A program made the position numbers and the translations under genes. Below, piece after piece: positions 7,588-14,812 of a stretch of DNA of 64,000 bases. The notes beneath the pieces are model-generated. The model was not told the DNA's origin and made no database searches. It worked only from the letters and a program-made list of their open reading frames with translations. Every line of letters begins with the position of its first letter. The first letter of the stretch is position 1. The stretch is from Bacillota bacterium. Its GTDB lineage: Bacteria > Bacillota > Sulfobacillia > Sulfobacillales > Sulfobacillaceae. The stretch covers positions 1-64,000 of the forward strand of contig JAJYHT010000009.1 of the NCBI GenBank assembly GCA_021784595.1, given 5' to 3'.

Positions 7588-8897
7588 TAAAGCTCCACCT
7601 TTCGCTTCAAAATAGTTCGTATGGTGTCTGCAATATAGTGCATGTTGTCTGCTCCCAAGCCCGGATAGACCCCAACCCAAAATGTCTGATGCATCACCGC
7701 ATCTGCTGCTTTTAAAGTCCCAGCCACGCGGAACATGCTTTCGCGATATGCCGGTTGCCGAAGCACATTGCCAGAAAACAAAAGACGGGTGCGAATGCCA
7801 ACCTCCTCAAGACGTGCAATGAAGTCACGGCGGGGTGGAGTACGCCCTTCCCGCAATGTAATCGGAAAACCGAACCAACTTGGATCCGCCTCAGGATGGT
7901 GTTCGGGAAGGAGCAACTGGTCTGCCAAGTCAGCCAACAGGCTATACAGCACCCTGAAGTTTTCGCGACGCTTTTCAATGAATTGGGGTAATCTCGCCAT
8001 TTGAGCGACACCGATGGCGGCCTGGATATCGGTCATTTTCAAGTTGTAACCAATGTGGCGATAGATGTATTTATGATCATAACCAAACGGTAAAGAGCCT
8101 TCGTGCCGCGTAAAGCGGTTACCGCAGGTGTTGTCGCATCCCGTATCGCACCAACAGTCCCGACCCCAGTCGCGAAACGACTCAACAATCGTCTTGAGTC
8201 GCGGGCTATTGGTGTAGACCACGCCGCCTTCTCCGGTCGTCAAATGATGGGCAGGATAAAAGCTTCCCGTAGCAAGGTCGCCGAAGGAGCCGACCATTTT
8301 TCCCCTCCATTGTGCCCCCAACGCATCACATGCATCTTCAATGACCCAGAGGTTATGCAGACGGGCCAGCGTCATTACCTGATCAAGATTAAAAGGATTG
8401 CCAAGGGTATGGGCGGCCATAATGGCTCGCGTACGCGGAGAAATTGCCTCGGCTAGCGCATTTACTGACAAATTGTAATCACCCAGTGTCACATCTACCA
8501 GAACCGGAACTAATTGGTTTTGCAAGATGGGGTTAACCGTCGTGGGGAAAGACGTGGCGGGAACGATGACTTCATCGCCCGGTCGCAGTCGGCGGTCTCC
8601 CATCTGCTCTGAAGTGAGCGCCGAAAGCGCCAACAAATTCGCCGAAGATCCCGAATTGGTCAAAATCGCGTGGCGGACACCGACAAAACGGGCGAGTTGG
8701 CGAGAAAACTGGAGCGAATATTTACCACTAGTCCACCATCCATCGAGCAATGCCTCGATGCCTGATACCAATTCCTCAATGCCATACACTTTACCGGCAA
8801 CTGGGTTGCCCTGGTCCACGGGTACCGGCACCGCTGGAATCGGCACCGCCAAATCATTTTCTAAAAATTCACGTATGCGTTGTGCGCGTGTCATCAT
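7587..8897 (-). CDS. rfbH: CDP-4-keto-6-deoxy-glucose 3-dehydrase (E1), RfbH
   Basis: A 436-residue member of the DegT/aspartate-aminotransferase fold group. Two features identify E1. The usual PLP lysine is replaced by histidine in [12 protein letters not shown]. The cysteines are spaced C-X57-C-X1-C-X7-C, exactly the [2Fe-2S] motif of E1 ([11 protein letters not shown] plus the Cys in E-D-A-C-D-A). The enzyme uses PMP and the cluster to remove the C3 hydroxyl of CDP-4-keto-6-deoxyglucose, together with a reductase (E3, RfbI) that is not in this window. The start overlaps the rfbG stop. Confidence 0.95.
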   Translation of the reverse strand: MMTRAQRIREFLENDLAVPIPAVPVPVDQGNPVAGKVYGIEELVSGIEALLDGWWTSGKYSLQFSRQLARFVGVRHAILTNSGSSANLLALSALTSEQMGDRRLRPGDEVIVPATSFPTTVNPILQNQLVPVLVDVTLGDYNLSVNALAEAISPRTRAIMAAHTLGNPFNLDQVMTLARLHNLWVIEDACDALGAQWRGKMVGSFGDLATGSFYPAHHLTTGEGGVVYTNSPRLKTIVESFRDWGRDCWCDTGCDNTCGNRFTRHEGSLPFGYDHKYIYRHIGYNLKMTDIQAAIGVAQMARLPQFIEKRRENFRVLYSLLADLADQLLLPEHHPEADPSWFGFPITLREGRTPPRRDFIARLEEVGIRTRLLFSGNVLRQPAYRESMFRVAGTLKAADAVMHQTFWVGVYPGLGADNMHYIADTIRTILKRKVEL

Positions 8898-9985
8898 AAT
8901 CCCTCCGCCCAGGCAAGGTGAGCGCGCAAGGCATCTTGAACAAACGTGCCAATTTGATTTATCGTGAAATCCAATAGTTGACCACTGGATTCACCGTCCA
9001 TCCAACGTTCATACCACTCCACCGTCATGCGCACGCTTGTCGCAAAGTCCCAGACCGGAGTCCATCCTAATTCTCGTTGAGCCTTTCGGCTATCTACGAT
9101 TACACTGGGCATCTCGTAAAAATTCCGATCGTCTGACGCCCTGACCGTCATTGGGCGTGTCCAACACTGTTGGATCACGTCCACCACATCTTGCACGGTT
9201 TTTCGTTCGGTCGGCCCGAAGTTCCATGGACCGCAGTAGTCCCCTGGATGTTGAAGCAACCTCTCTGCGACGCGAAGGTAGCCCACCAATGGTTCGAGCA
9301 CGTGCTGCCAAGGGCGCACATGGAGCGGATGACGCAAGAAAATCACGTCGGACCGCCGTAACGAGCGAATGACATCCGGAACCAAACGACTAGTCGCCCA
9401 GTCACCGCCGCCAATAACATTTCCGGCCCGGACCGTGGCTACCCCTATTCCCTCCATAGCGAGCATTCGGCCATAGGCTTGAGAAACCAATTCCTGGCAG
9501 GCTTTGCTGGCGCTGTATGGATCGTCCCCTCCGAGCGGATCACCTTCAGAAAACGCAACCGCATGGTCGAGCGATGGACGATAGCATTTATCGCTAGTGA
9601 CTATGATGACGCCGCTCACGGATTCAGACTCTCGCACGAGTTCAAGTAGATTGACGGTTCCCATGATGTTAGTTTCAAAGGTTCTTACGGGATCTCGAAA
9701 GCCCTCTACAACGATCGGCTGGGCTGCCATATGAATAACCAATTCAGGCTGAAACTTCCGCAGAGCCTGTTTTAATGAATCGCGATCACGGACATCGCCG
9801 AAATCCTGTTCCATGTGTGAGGCCAAATCGAGAAGGGTAAACATACTGGGATCTGTTGGTCGCTGTTCCAGCGAATAGCCATAGACATTCGCGCCCCAGA
9901 GCATTAACAAAACCGAAAGCCACGATCCCTTAAAGCCGGTATGCCCCGTAATCAGCACTCTACGCCCACGATAAAATTGCTGCAA
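8894..9985 (-). CDS. rfbG: CDP-glucose 4,6-dehydratase
   Basis: A 363-residue extended SDR enzyme. It has the Rossmann motif T-G-H-T-G-F-K-G-S near residue 13, typical of RfbG, and the catalytic motif P-Y-S-A-S-K. It converts CDP-glucose to CDP-4-keto-6-deoxyglucose, the substrate of RfbH. The only reasonable start is TTG 9985, six residues before the first beta strand; GGTGA lies just upstream. It is the first gene of the minus-strand sugar operon and overlaps rfbH by four bases (ATGA). No promoter is evident in front of it. Confidence 0.95.
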   Translation of the reverse strand: MQQFYRGRRVLITGHTGFKGSWLSVLLMLWGANVYGYSLEQRPTDPSMFTLLDLASHMEQDFGDVRDRDSLKQALRKFQPELVIHMAAQPIVVEGFRDPVRTFETNIMGTVNLLELVRESESVSGVIIVTSDKCYRPSLDHAVAFSEGDPLGGDDPYSASKACQELVSQAYGRMLAMEGIGVATVRAGNVIGGGDWATSRLVPDVIRSLRRSDVIFLRHPLHVRPWQHVLEPLVGYLRVAERLLQHPGDYCGPWNFGPTERKTVQDVVDVIQQCWTRPMTVRASDDRNFYEMPSVIVDSRKAQRELGWTPVWDFATSVRMTVEWYERWMDGESSGQLLDFTINQIGTFVQDALRAHLAWAEGL

Positions 9986-10758
9986 TCGTTGTCACCACTT
10001 TCAAAAAATCATTGTGCTGACCATAGGCGACTGGATTCGGGGCCGACCATGTTTAAAAGCGTCGGCTCGAAGCACCTGAAGGCCCCTGATGTAGCGTCCC
10101 ATGTTGATCAGAGAAAACCTATCGCCCTTAACGGGTGATTAAGGCACCCACGGGGTGAAATACAAACCTGGACTATTGGGCGCAAATCCTTTTCACTGCA
10201 TGAGATAAGAGGGTCGGGTTTAGTTCGCAACGTGCCTGTGGTTTAGACTTCGGTGTACATGCAACTCGACGCTTTACTCGGCGCCAATAGAAGTACTTAG
10301 CCCGCATTTCCCACTGCGATAGATTTTGGGTTTGCCCCGGTGGGTGGGACGTGGCATGACGGATAACCGTGGTGCCCCATGTGTTGGGGACCGGGAGGCA
10401 AGGCATTGTGCGCTAATGCTGTAACTGTATCCTGAGCTGGGTTGGGAGGAGGCGACCAATAGTCCAGTAGCTTCCTTTCCAAAAAGAGCGTCGACCAACA
10501 GGGGGTCTTCGACATATTAGAAGTGGTAGCAACATAAAATACAACTTGTCGTCTACACAATAACAACGCCCAAACCCGTTGGACTACCCAATAATTTTTA
10601 CAAACTCTACCAACCCGTCCACTTTCTTGAACAGTCAACACGGCGTATGACCTAGCACCGACTATAAAAGTGCATATGGGTGGCATGTATTGCTGGTCCT
10701 GGGGGAGACCCGAAATGGGTCTTTCTGATTTGGCCGGATTGACGTAGAACCTATCCAA
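9986..10758. other. Long stretch without a recognisable gene
   Basis: About 770 bases between the sugar operon and the tRNA gene. Open frames exist (for example 9941-10138 on the plus strand and several minus-strand frames) but none has a convincing start, composition or family. A weak hairpin AGACCC-GAAAT-GGGTCT (10706-10722) is followed by TTCT. The promoter of rfbG should lie here on the minus strand. The stretch may hold remnants of older insertions next to the tRNA. Confidence 0.5.
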
Positions 10759-10780
10759 CAAAAAAAGCCCCAACGGGCTT
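10759..10780 (-). terminator. Rho-independent terminator of tRNA-Ala
   Basis: Read on the minus strand, the stem AAGCCC / GGGGCTT with a short GTT loop is followed by seven T residues. It begins about 14 bases after the encoded CCA end of the tRNA, so the tRNA is probably transcribed alone. Confidence 0.85.
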
Positions 10781-10793
10781 GCGATGAAACTAT

Positions 10794-10869
10794 TGGTGGA
10801 GACGAGGGGAGTCGAACCCCTGACCTTCGACTTGCGATGCCGACGCTCTCCCAACTGAGCTACGTCCCC
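10794..10869 (-). tRNA. tRNA-Ala (anticodon CGC)
   Basis: A 76-nt cloverleaf with CCA encoded. Acceptor GGGGACG pairs with CGTCTCC and contains the G3-U70 pair that defines alanine tRNA. The D arm is GCTC-AGTTGGGA-GAGC, the anticodon stem TCGGC/GTCGA with loop ATCGCAA gives anticodon CGC (codon GCG), and the T arm carries GGTTCGACTCC. The discriminator base is A. It has its own consensus promoter and terminator. tRNA genes are frequent integration sites, and the gene-poor accessory block lies on its 3' side. Confidence 0.97.
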
Positions 10870-10882
10870 ACAACGACGTCTT

Positions 10883-10911
10883 ATTATACGGTCCGTGTTG
10901 AATAGTGTCAA
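10883..10911 (-). promoter_or_regulatory. Consensus housekeeping promoter of tRNA-Ala
   Basis: Read on the minus strand: TTGACA (10911-10906), a 17-base spacer, TATAAT (10888-10883), both hexamers exact. The -10 box lies 13 bases before the tRNA 5' end, so the leader is only a few bases long. Confidence 0.92.
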
Positions 10912-10994
10912 CGAATTTGAGCACGATGCCAATTTGTGGTGCTTGCTGTTGATTCAATACGGATAGTGTGATTGAGGTCGCTTATTACCAGTTT

Positions 10995-11021
10995 TTGACA
11001 GTAAAAAACTTTCTTTATAAA
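10995..11021 (+). promoter_or_regulatory. Promoter of the mraZ (dcw) operon
   Basis: TTGACA at 10995-11000 and TATAAA at 11016-11021, with a rather short 15-base spacer. A transcript would start near 11028, just before the MraZ-type repeats and about 80 bases before mraZ. Confidence 0.65.
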
Positions 11022-11054
11022 GCAGGAACATAAAACATTGAAAGCGAATCATCA

Positions 11055-11101
11055 AGTGGAGTAAAGTGGAGAGTAGTGGAGATAAAATGGAGGTGAGTGG
11101 G
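11055..11101 (+). promoter_or_regulatory. MraZ-box-like direct repeats before mraZ
   Basis: Five copies of A(G/A)TGG(A/G) stand at 11055, 11065, 11075, 11086 and 11096, with a period of 10 or 11 bases, one helical turn. MraZ is known to bind series of short G-rich direct repeats spaced one turn apart upstream of its own gene (TGGGN in Escherichia coli, AAAGTG-type in mycoplasmas). The array probably is the autoregulatory operator. The last two copies flank the mraZ ribosome site GGAGGTG, so binding here could only act on DNA, not on start selection. Confidence 0.65.
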
Positions 11102-11105
11102 AAAA

Positions 11106-11537
11106 ATGATGATGGGAGAATACGTTCATGCATTGGACGATAAAGGTCGCATCATCCTTCCTGCTCGCCTGCGTGACGATCTTCAAGACCATTTTGTGAT
11201 GACCAAAGGTCTGGATGGGTGTTTGTTTTTTTACCCGATGGACGAATGGAACAAGATGGAGGAACGGTTAAGAGCCCTGCCGATGACAAATGCTAATGCT
11301 CGAGCCTTCGCTCGTTTGTTTTTGGCTGGCGCTCAAGATGTTGAAGTGGATCGCCAGTTCCGTATTACCGTTCCACCGCGTCTGCGTGAATATGCAGGCG
11401 TGCAAAAAGATGTGGTGTTGGTGGGAGTCAGCAATCGAGTTGAATTGTGGGCGCAGGAGCGGTGGACTGAGTACCAAACATCTGCGCAATCAGGTTACGA
11501 AGATGTTGCCGAAAAAATGGCTGATTTTGGCTTTTGA
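11106..11537 (+). CDS. mraZ: MraZ, transcriptional regulator of the division cluster
   Basis: A 143-residue protein with the two tandem SpoVT-AbrB-like MraZ domains; the first begins M-M-G-E-Y-V-H-A-L-D-D-K-G-R. The start ATG 11106 lies 10 bases after GGAGGTG, and this gives the family's usual N-terminus; a GTG at 11097 would be too close to the ribosome site. MraZ binds repeats upstream of its gene and adjusts expression of the division and wall cluster. It opens the long operon, and the rsmH frame begins within 15 bases of its stop. Confidence 0.96.
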   Translation: MMMGEYVHALDDKGRIILPARLRDDLQDHFVMTKGLDGCLFFYPMDEWNKMEERLRALPMTNANARAFARLFLAGAQDVEVDRQFRITVPPRLREYAGVQKDVVLVGVSNRVELWAQERWTEYQTSAQSGYEDVAEKMADFGF

Positions 11538-11551
11538 TGGGAGGCGTAGCT

Positions 11552-13006
11552 GTGGTGACCTTTACCCACGTTAGCGTAATGCCGGAGGAGGTACTGTCAT
11601 ATTGGGTGACCGATCCCGAAGGTTTATATGTAGATGCTACGTTGGGCGCAGGGGGCCACAGCCATTTGCTGTTATCTCGATATCCAACCATTAGTCTGGT
11701 AGCGATTGATCAAGATCCGGCTGCCTTGTCCGCAGCTCGTGAGCGGTTGGCTCCTTTTGGTCCGCACGTTGCCATACGCCATGGCAATTTTAGGAATCTA
11801 AAAGACTTGCTGACAGTCCAGGAAGTAGGTTCGGTCCACGGCGTGCTGTTTGATTTGGGAGTGTCATCGCCACAATTGGACCGCGAGGATAGAGGTTTCG
11901 GATATCAAAATCCCGATGCGCCATTAGACATGCGGATGGATCCGGATAGTTCGGTAACCGCTTTTCGCTTAGTTAATATGAAACCAAAAGAGGACATAAC
12001 CGACGCCTTGCGAAAATGGGGAGAAGAGCGCTGGGCCTCGCGGATTGCGGAATTTATTGTGCGCGCACGGCAAAAAGAACCGATCCGAACCACGGGGCAG
12101 CTGGTGGAATTAATTAAGGCGGCAATTCCAGCTTCTGCCCGACGCACGGGAGGCCATCCTGCGCGACGTACATTTCAAGCCCTGCGAATTTGGGTTAATG
12201 ACGAACTCGAGGCCCTCAGCGAAGGACTTTTGCAAGCCCTTGAGGCCTTAGCTCCCAAGGGCCACGTCGTAGTCATTTCATTTCATTCACTCGAGGACCG
12301 CATTGTAAAGCACACATTCAAAGAGTGGCAGAGTCGTGAACTGGGTACTGTGTTGACGCGTCGGCCACTTTTGCCGTCAGAAGAGGAAATCGAAAGAAAC
12401 CCGCGGGCACATTCTGCTAAAATGCGTGTTTTTGCCAAAGGTGAGGGTCAGGCAGAGGATGTCAGGACATTTACGGGAACAATGCCGACAGTTTTCATGG
12501 AATATCAACAAATTTCGGGTTATCGGTCAAGGAGGTTGCAACTAGTGATCAATCAACAAGAAAACGAATATGCCATCTATTATGGAGAGGGCAATTTGGC
12601 GCGCACCTGGGAAAAGAAACTGCGTCCCAAGATTGCTCCCAAGCCCCGGCGACGTCTCAATCGCATGGCGAAAACCGTGCTATGGATTTCCGGGGTATGG
12701 ATGGGAGGATTGGCAGCGACCCTTTTAGCAGTGCATGTTTTAGTTATGGGCTATCAGGTTGATGCGCTGCAAAACCAATATACGATGTTGCAACGGCAGA
12801 ATCAAGTTTTGGCAGTTTCGGTTACCGAGATGAGTTCTCCTCGATCCTTGGCCATCGATAGTCAAAAATTTCATCTCGCCCTTAAAGTTCCCGCAGTCAG
12901 TGCCGGAATTCACAGCGCAGTAAGATCTCGGGTTGCTTATCAGCCGTGGTATAACCAGGTGTCTCAGTGGATTTTGGCGGTTCGTGGAGCCCTGACTTCA
13001 AAATGA
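11552..13006 (+). CDS. rsmH: RsmH (16S rRNA m4C1402 methyltransferase), frame continuous with FtsL
   Basis: Residues 1 to about 300 are a complete RsmH/MraW: V-D-A-T-L-G-A-G-G-H-S for SAM binding, D-L-G-V-S-S-P-Q-L-D, S-F-H-S-L-E-D-R-I-V-K, and the end motif N-P-R-A-H-S-A-K-M-R-V. RsmH methylates N4 of C1402 in the ribosomal P site. The frame does not stop there. After about 33 more residues it runs into an FtsL-like domain and stops only at 13006, giving 484 codons instead of about 310. The start GTG 11552 lies 7 bases after GGGAGG (a second GTG follows). See ftsL at 12545 for the internal start. Confidence 0.9.
   Translation: MVTFTHVSVMPEEVLSYWVTDPEGLYVDATLGAGGHSHLLLSRYPTISLVAIDQDPAALSAARERLAPFGPHVAIRHGNFRNLKDLLTVQEVGSVHGVLFDLGVSSPQLDREDRGFGYQNPDAPLDMRMDPDSSVTAFRLVNMKPKEDITDALRKWGEERWASRIAEFIVRARQKEPIRTTGQLVELIKAAIPASARRTGGHPARRTFQALRIWVNDELEALSEGLLQALEALAPKGHVVVISFHSLEDRIVKHTFKEWQSRELGTVLTRRPLLPSEEEIERNPRAHSAKMRVFAKGEGQAEDVRTFTGTMPTVFMEYQQISGYRSRRLQLVINQQENEYAIYYGEGNLARTWEKKLRPKIAPKPRRRLNRMAKTVLWISGVWMGGLAATLLAVHVLVMGYQVDALQNQYTMLQRQNQVLAVSVTEMSSPRSLAIDSQKFHLALKVPAVSAGIHSAVRSRVAYQPWYNQVSQWILAVRGALTSK
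12545..13006 (+). CDS. ftsL: FtsL-like division protein, probable internal start within the rsmH frame
   Basis: GTG 12545 is preceded by a near-perfect Shine-Dalgarno AAGGAGGT (12529-12536) at 8 bases, so a separate 153-residue protein is likely made. It has a basic cytoplasmic tail, one membrane segment (about residues 45-65), then a short coiled coil (Q-N-Q-Y-T-M-L-Q-R-Q-N) and an S-P-R-S-L-A-I-D-S motif like the S-P-E-R-I-E region of FtsL. FtsL belongs to the FtsL/DivIC/FtsQ part of the divisome that activates FtsW and its PBP. The position between rsmH and the PBP gene is the standard place for ftsL. The stop overlaps the next start (ATGA). Confidence 0.8.
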   Translation: MINQQENEYAIYYGEGNLARTWEKKLRPKIAPKPRRRLNRMAKTVLWISGVWMGGLAATLLAVHVLVMGYQVDALQNQYTMLQRQNQVLAVSVTEMSSPRSLAIDSQKFHLALKVPAVSAGIHSAVRSRVAYQPWYNQVSQWILAVRGALTSK

Positions 13007-14739
13007 AGAACCATTCGATACGGGTTTCACGTCACCGTGCTCTGTGGACCCTAATTTACACCGCTCTATTTTCGGTATTGCTAGTGGTCCGATTAGCGAT
13101 GATCCAGGTGGCGGATGCCAATCACCTTCATGCGTACGCATCCAGCATCCATGTGCATCGGATTGCCTTGCCAGCTAGTAGAGGAAAAATTTTGGATCGC
13201 AATGGGCTGGTACTGGCGATGGATGCCCCGACCTATCAGGTAGTGGCGATACCGAAATATCTCACCTCCCAAAAGCAAGTGGCCGCTACCGCAGAGTCCT
13301 TGTCACACTATTTGCCGTTTACCCAAAAAGTGCTGGCCAGTGTTTTAGGGGATAAGTCATGGTATGCCTTGATTGCCCGCTCGGTTACACCGACGGTAGC
13401 TCACCAAATTTCTGCTTTAAACCTCGTGGGAATCTCGGTGATACCCTCTACTGGACGCGAGTATCCTAATGGAACCTTGGCCTCGCAAGTATTGGGCATG
13501 GTGGGGTCGCACGACCAGGGGCTAGCGGGTGTTGAGTATGAGTACAACAAAATTTTGTCCGGGCATTCGGGAGAGTGGGTGGTGCGCACCGACGCCACAG
13601 GCAATCCTTTGCCACAGTGGCAAAAGTCCTATACGGCGCCCGTCCCTGGAAACAACGTCCAATTGACAATTGATGCCAATATTGAAACCGTAGCGCAAAA
13701 ATGGTTGAAGTGGGGGGTCAAGCGCGCCCACGCCTTAAATGGTACCGTGATTGTATTGAATCCTCATACAGGGTCAGTGATTGCCTTGGCCAACTGGCCA
13801 AATTTCAACCCTAACAACTATTACCACGCTACGCCACTAGAGATGACAGACTATGCGGTGGAGGACCCGGTTCCCCCCGGATCAATTTTTAAACCCGTGA
13901 CGGCCACGGCCGGTTTGACACTTGGGCTTTTTACCCCAAACAGCATGTTTGACACCCGAGGCTATAAGATTGTGGATGGAGTGCGCATTGATGACTGGAA
14001 TCCTAACGGGTGGGGATGGATCACGCTAACCCGTGGACTCGAAGTATCGTCAGACCAGGTCTTTATGGATGTGGCACTGAAAGTTGGAGCCCAGAGTTTA
14101 TATCACTTCATAAAGTTGTTCGGATTTAATCACCCGAGTGGAGTGGGCCTGCCTGGGGATTCCCCAGGTGTATGGCTGCCTGAAAGTCAAGTCAACGCCG
14201 TCGATCTTGCGACCATCGGTTTTGGCCAAGGATTTGCAGCCACTCCTATGCAAGTGATAGCTGCGGATGCGGCGGTGGCTAATAACGGGGTCATGATGCA
14301 ACCACACATTTTAAAGGCGGTGATTTCTCCTAACGGTTCTATCGTCCAATCGGTTAAGCCTAAGGTGGAGTCCGTCACCACTTCTGCAGCCGTCGCGCAA
14401 GAACTCCAGCACATGATGACGTTGGAAGCCACCCAAGGGACCGGTGTTCCTGCCCAAGTGCCCGGCTATATCATTGCGGGAAAGACGGGAACCGCCCAAA
14501 AAATCGTTAATGGACGCACCTCCAATAGTTTGTTTGTTTCTTCTTATATGGGAATGGGGCCAATGCCGAATCCACGGTTTATTATGCTGGTGATGATCAA
14601 CCGACCGATTGGGAGCTTATTTTATGGCGACCAAGTGGCGGCGCCCGTATGGAAGCACATAGCGGAGTTCATGTTCCAATATTGGGGCATCAAACCCTAT
14701 GCAGGTCCAGACAATGGATCCAAGCCGCTGGTTCCCTAG
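13003..14739 (+). CDS. ftsI: Class B penicillin-binding protein (FtsI/PbpB type)
   Basis: 578 residues: N-terminal membrane anchor (about 10-30), PBP dimerisation region, then the transpeptidase domain with S294-I-F-K297 and K494-T-G-T. The middle motif is S349-S-D351 rather than the usual S-x-N. There is no PASTA domain. It cross-links septal peptidoglycan in partnership with FtsW. ATG 13003 overlaps the ftsL stop; the Shine-Dalgarno is poor, so translation is likely coupled. The motif positions are identical to those of the next gene, which points to an old tandem duplication, as with pbpB and spoVD in Bacillus. Confidence 0.92.
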   Translation: MKNHSIRVSRHRALWTLIYTALFSVLLVVRLAMIQVADANHLHAYASSIHVHRIALPASRGKILDRNGLVLAMDAPTYQVVAIPKYLTSQKQVAATAESLSHYLPFTQKVLASVLGDKSWYALIARSVTPTVAHQISALNLVGISVIPSTGREYPNGTLASQVLGMVGSHDQGLAGVEYEYNKILSGHSGEWVVRTDATGNPLPQWQKSYTAPVPGNNVQLTIDANIETVAQKWLKWGVKRAHALNGTVIVLNPHTGSVIALANWPNFNPNNYYHATPLEMTDYAVEDPVPPGSIFKPVTATAGLTLGLFTPNSMFDTRGYKIVDGVRIDDWNPNGWGWITLTRGLEVSSDQVFMDVALKVGAQSLYHFIKLFGFNHPSGVGLPGDSPGVWLPESQVNAVDLATIGFGQGFAATPMQVIAADAAVANNGVMMQPHILKAVISPNGSIVQSVKPKVESVTTSAAVAQELQHMMTLEATQGTGVPAQVPGYIIAGKTGTAQKIVNGRTSNSLFVSSYMGMGPMPNPRFIMLVMINRPIGSLFYGDQVAAPVWKHIAEFMFQYWGIKPYAGPDNGSKPLVP

Positions 14740-14812
14740 AGTTCTGTCGGCCTAGCCAATGGCATAAGAATTGTGAGTAACAGCCCGTCCTGCCACAAGG
14801 AGGCTCCTCACA

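Noticed and set aside
9941-10138. Plus-strand frame of 65 codons before the gene-poor stretch
   Set aside because: I considered a transposase remnant, but it begins inside rfbG on the other strand and shows no motif of any transposase I know.
10297-10932. Minus-strand frame of 211 codons
   Set aside because: It runs straight through the tRNA-Ala gene, its promoter and its terminator and has no ribosome site; a chance frame.
11055-11101. Repeats before mraZ as a CRISPR or simple tandem repeat
   Set aside because: Units are 5-6 bases with short variable gaps; the position before mraZ fits an MraZ operator. No CRISPR array is present in the window.
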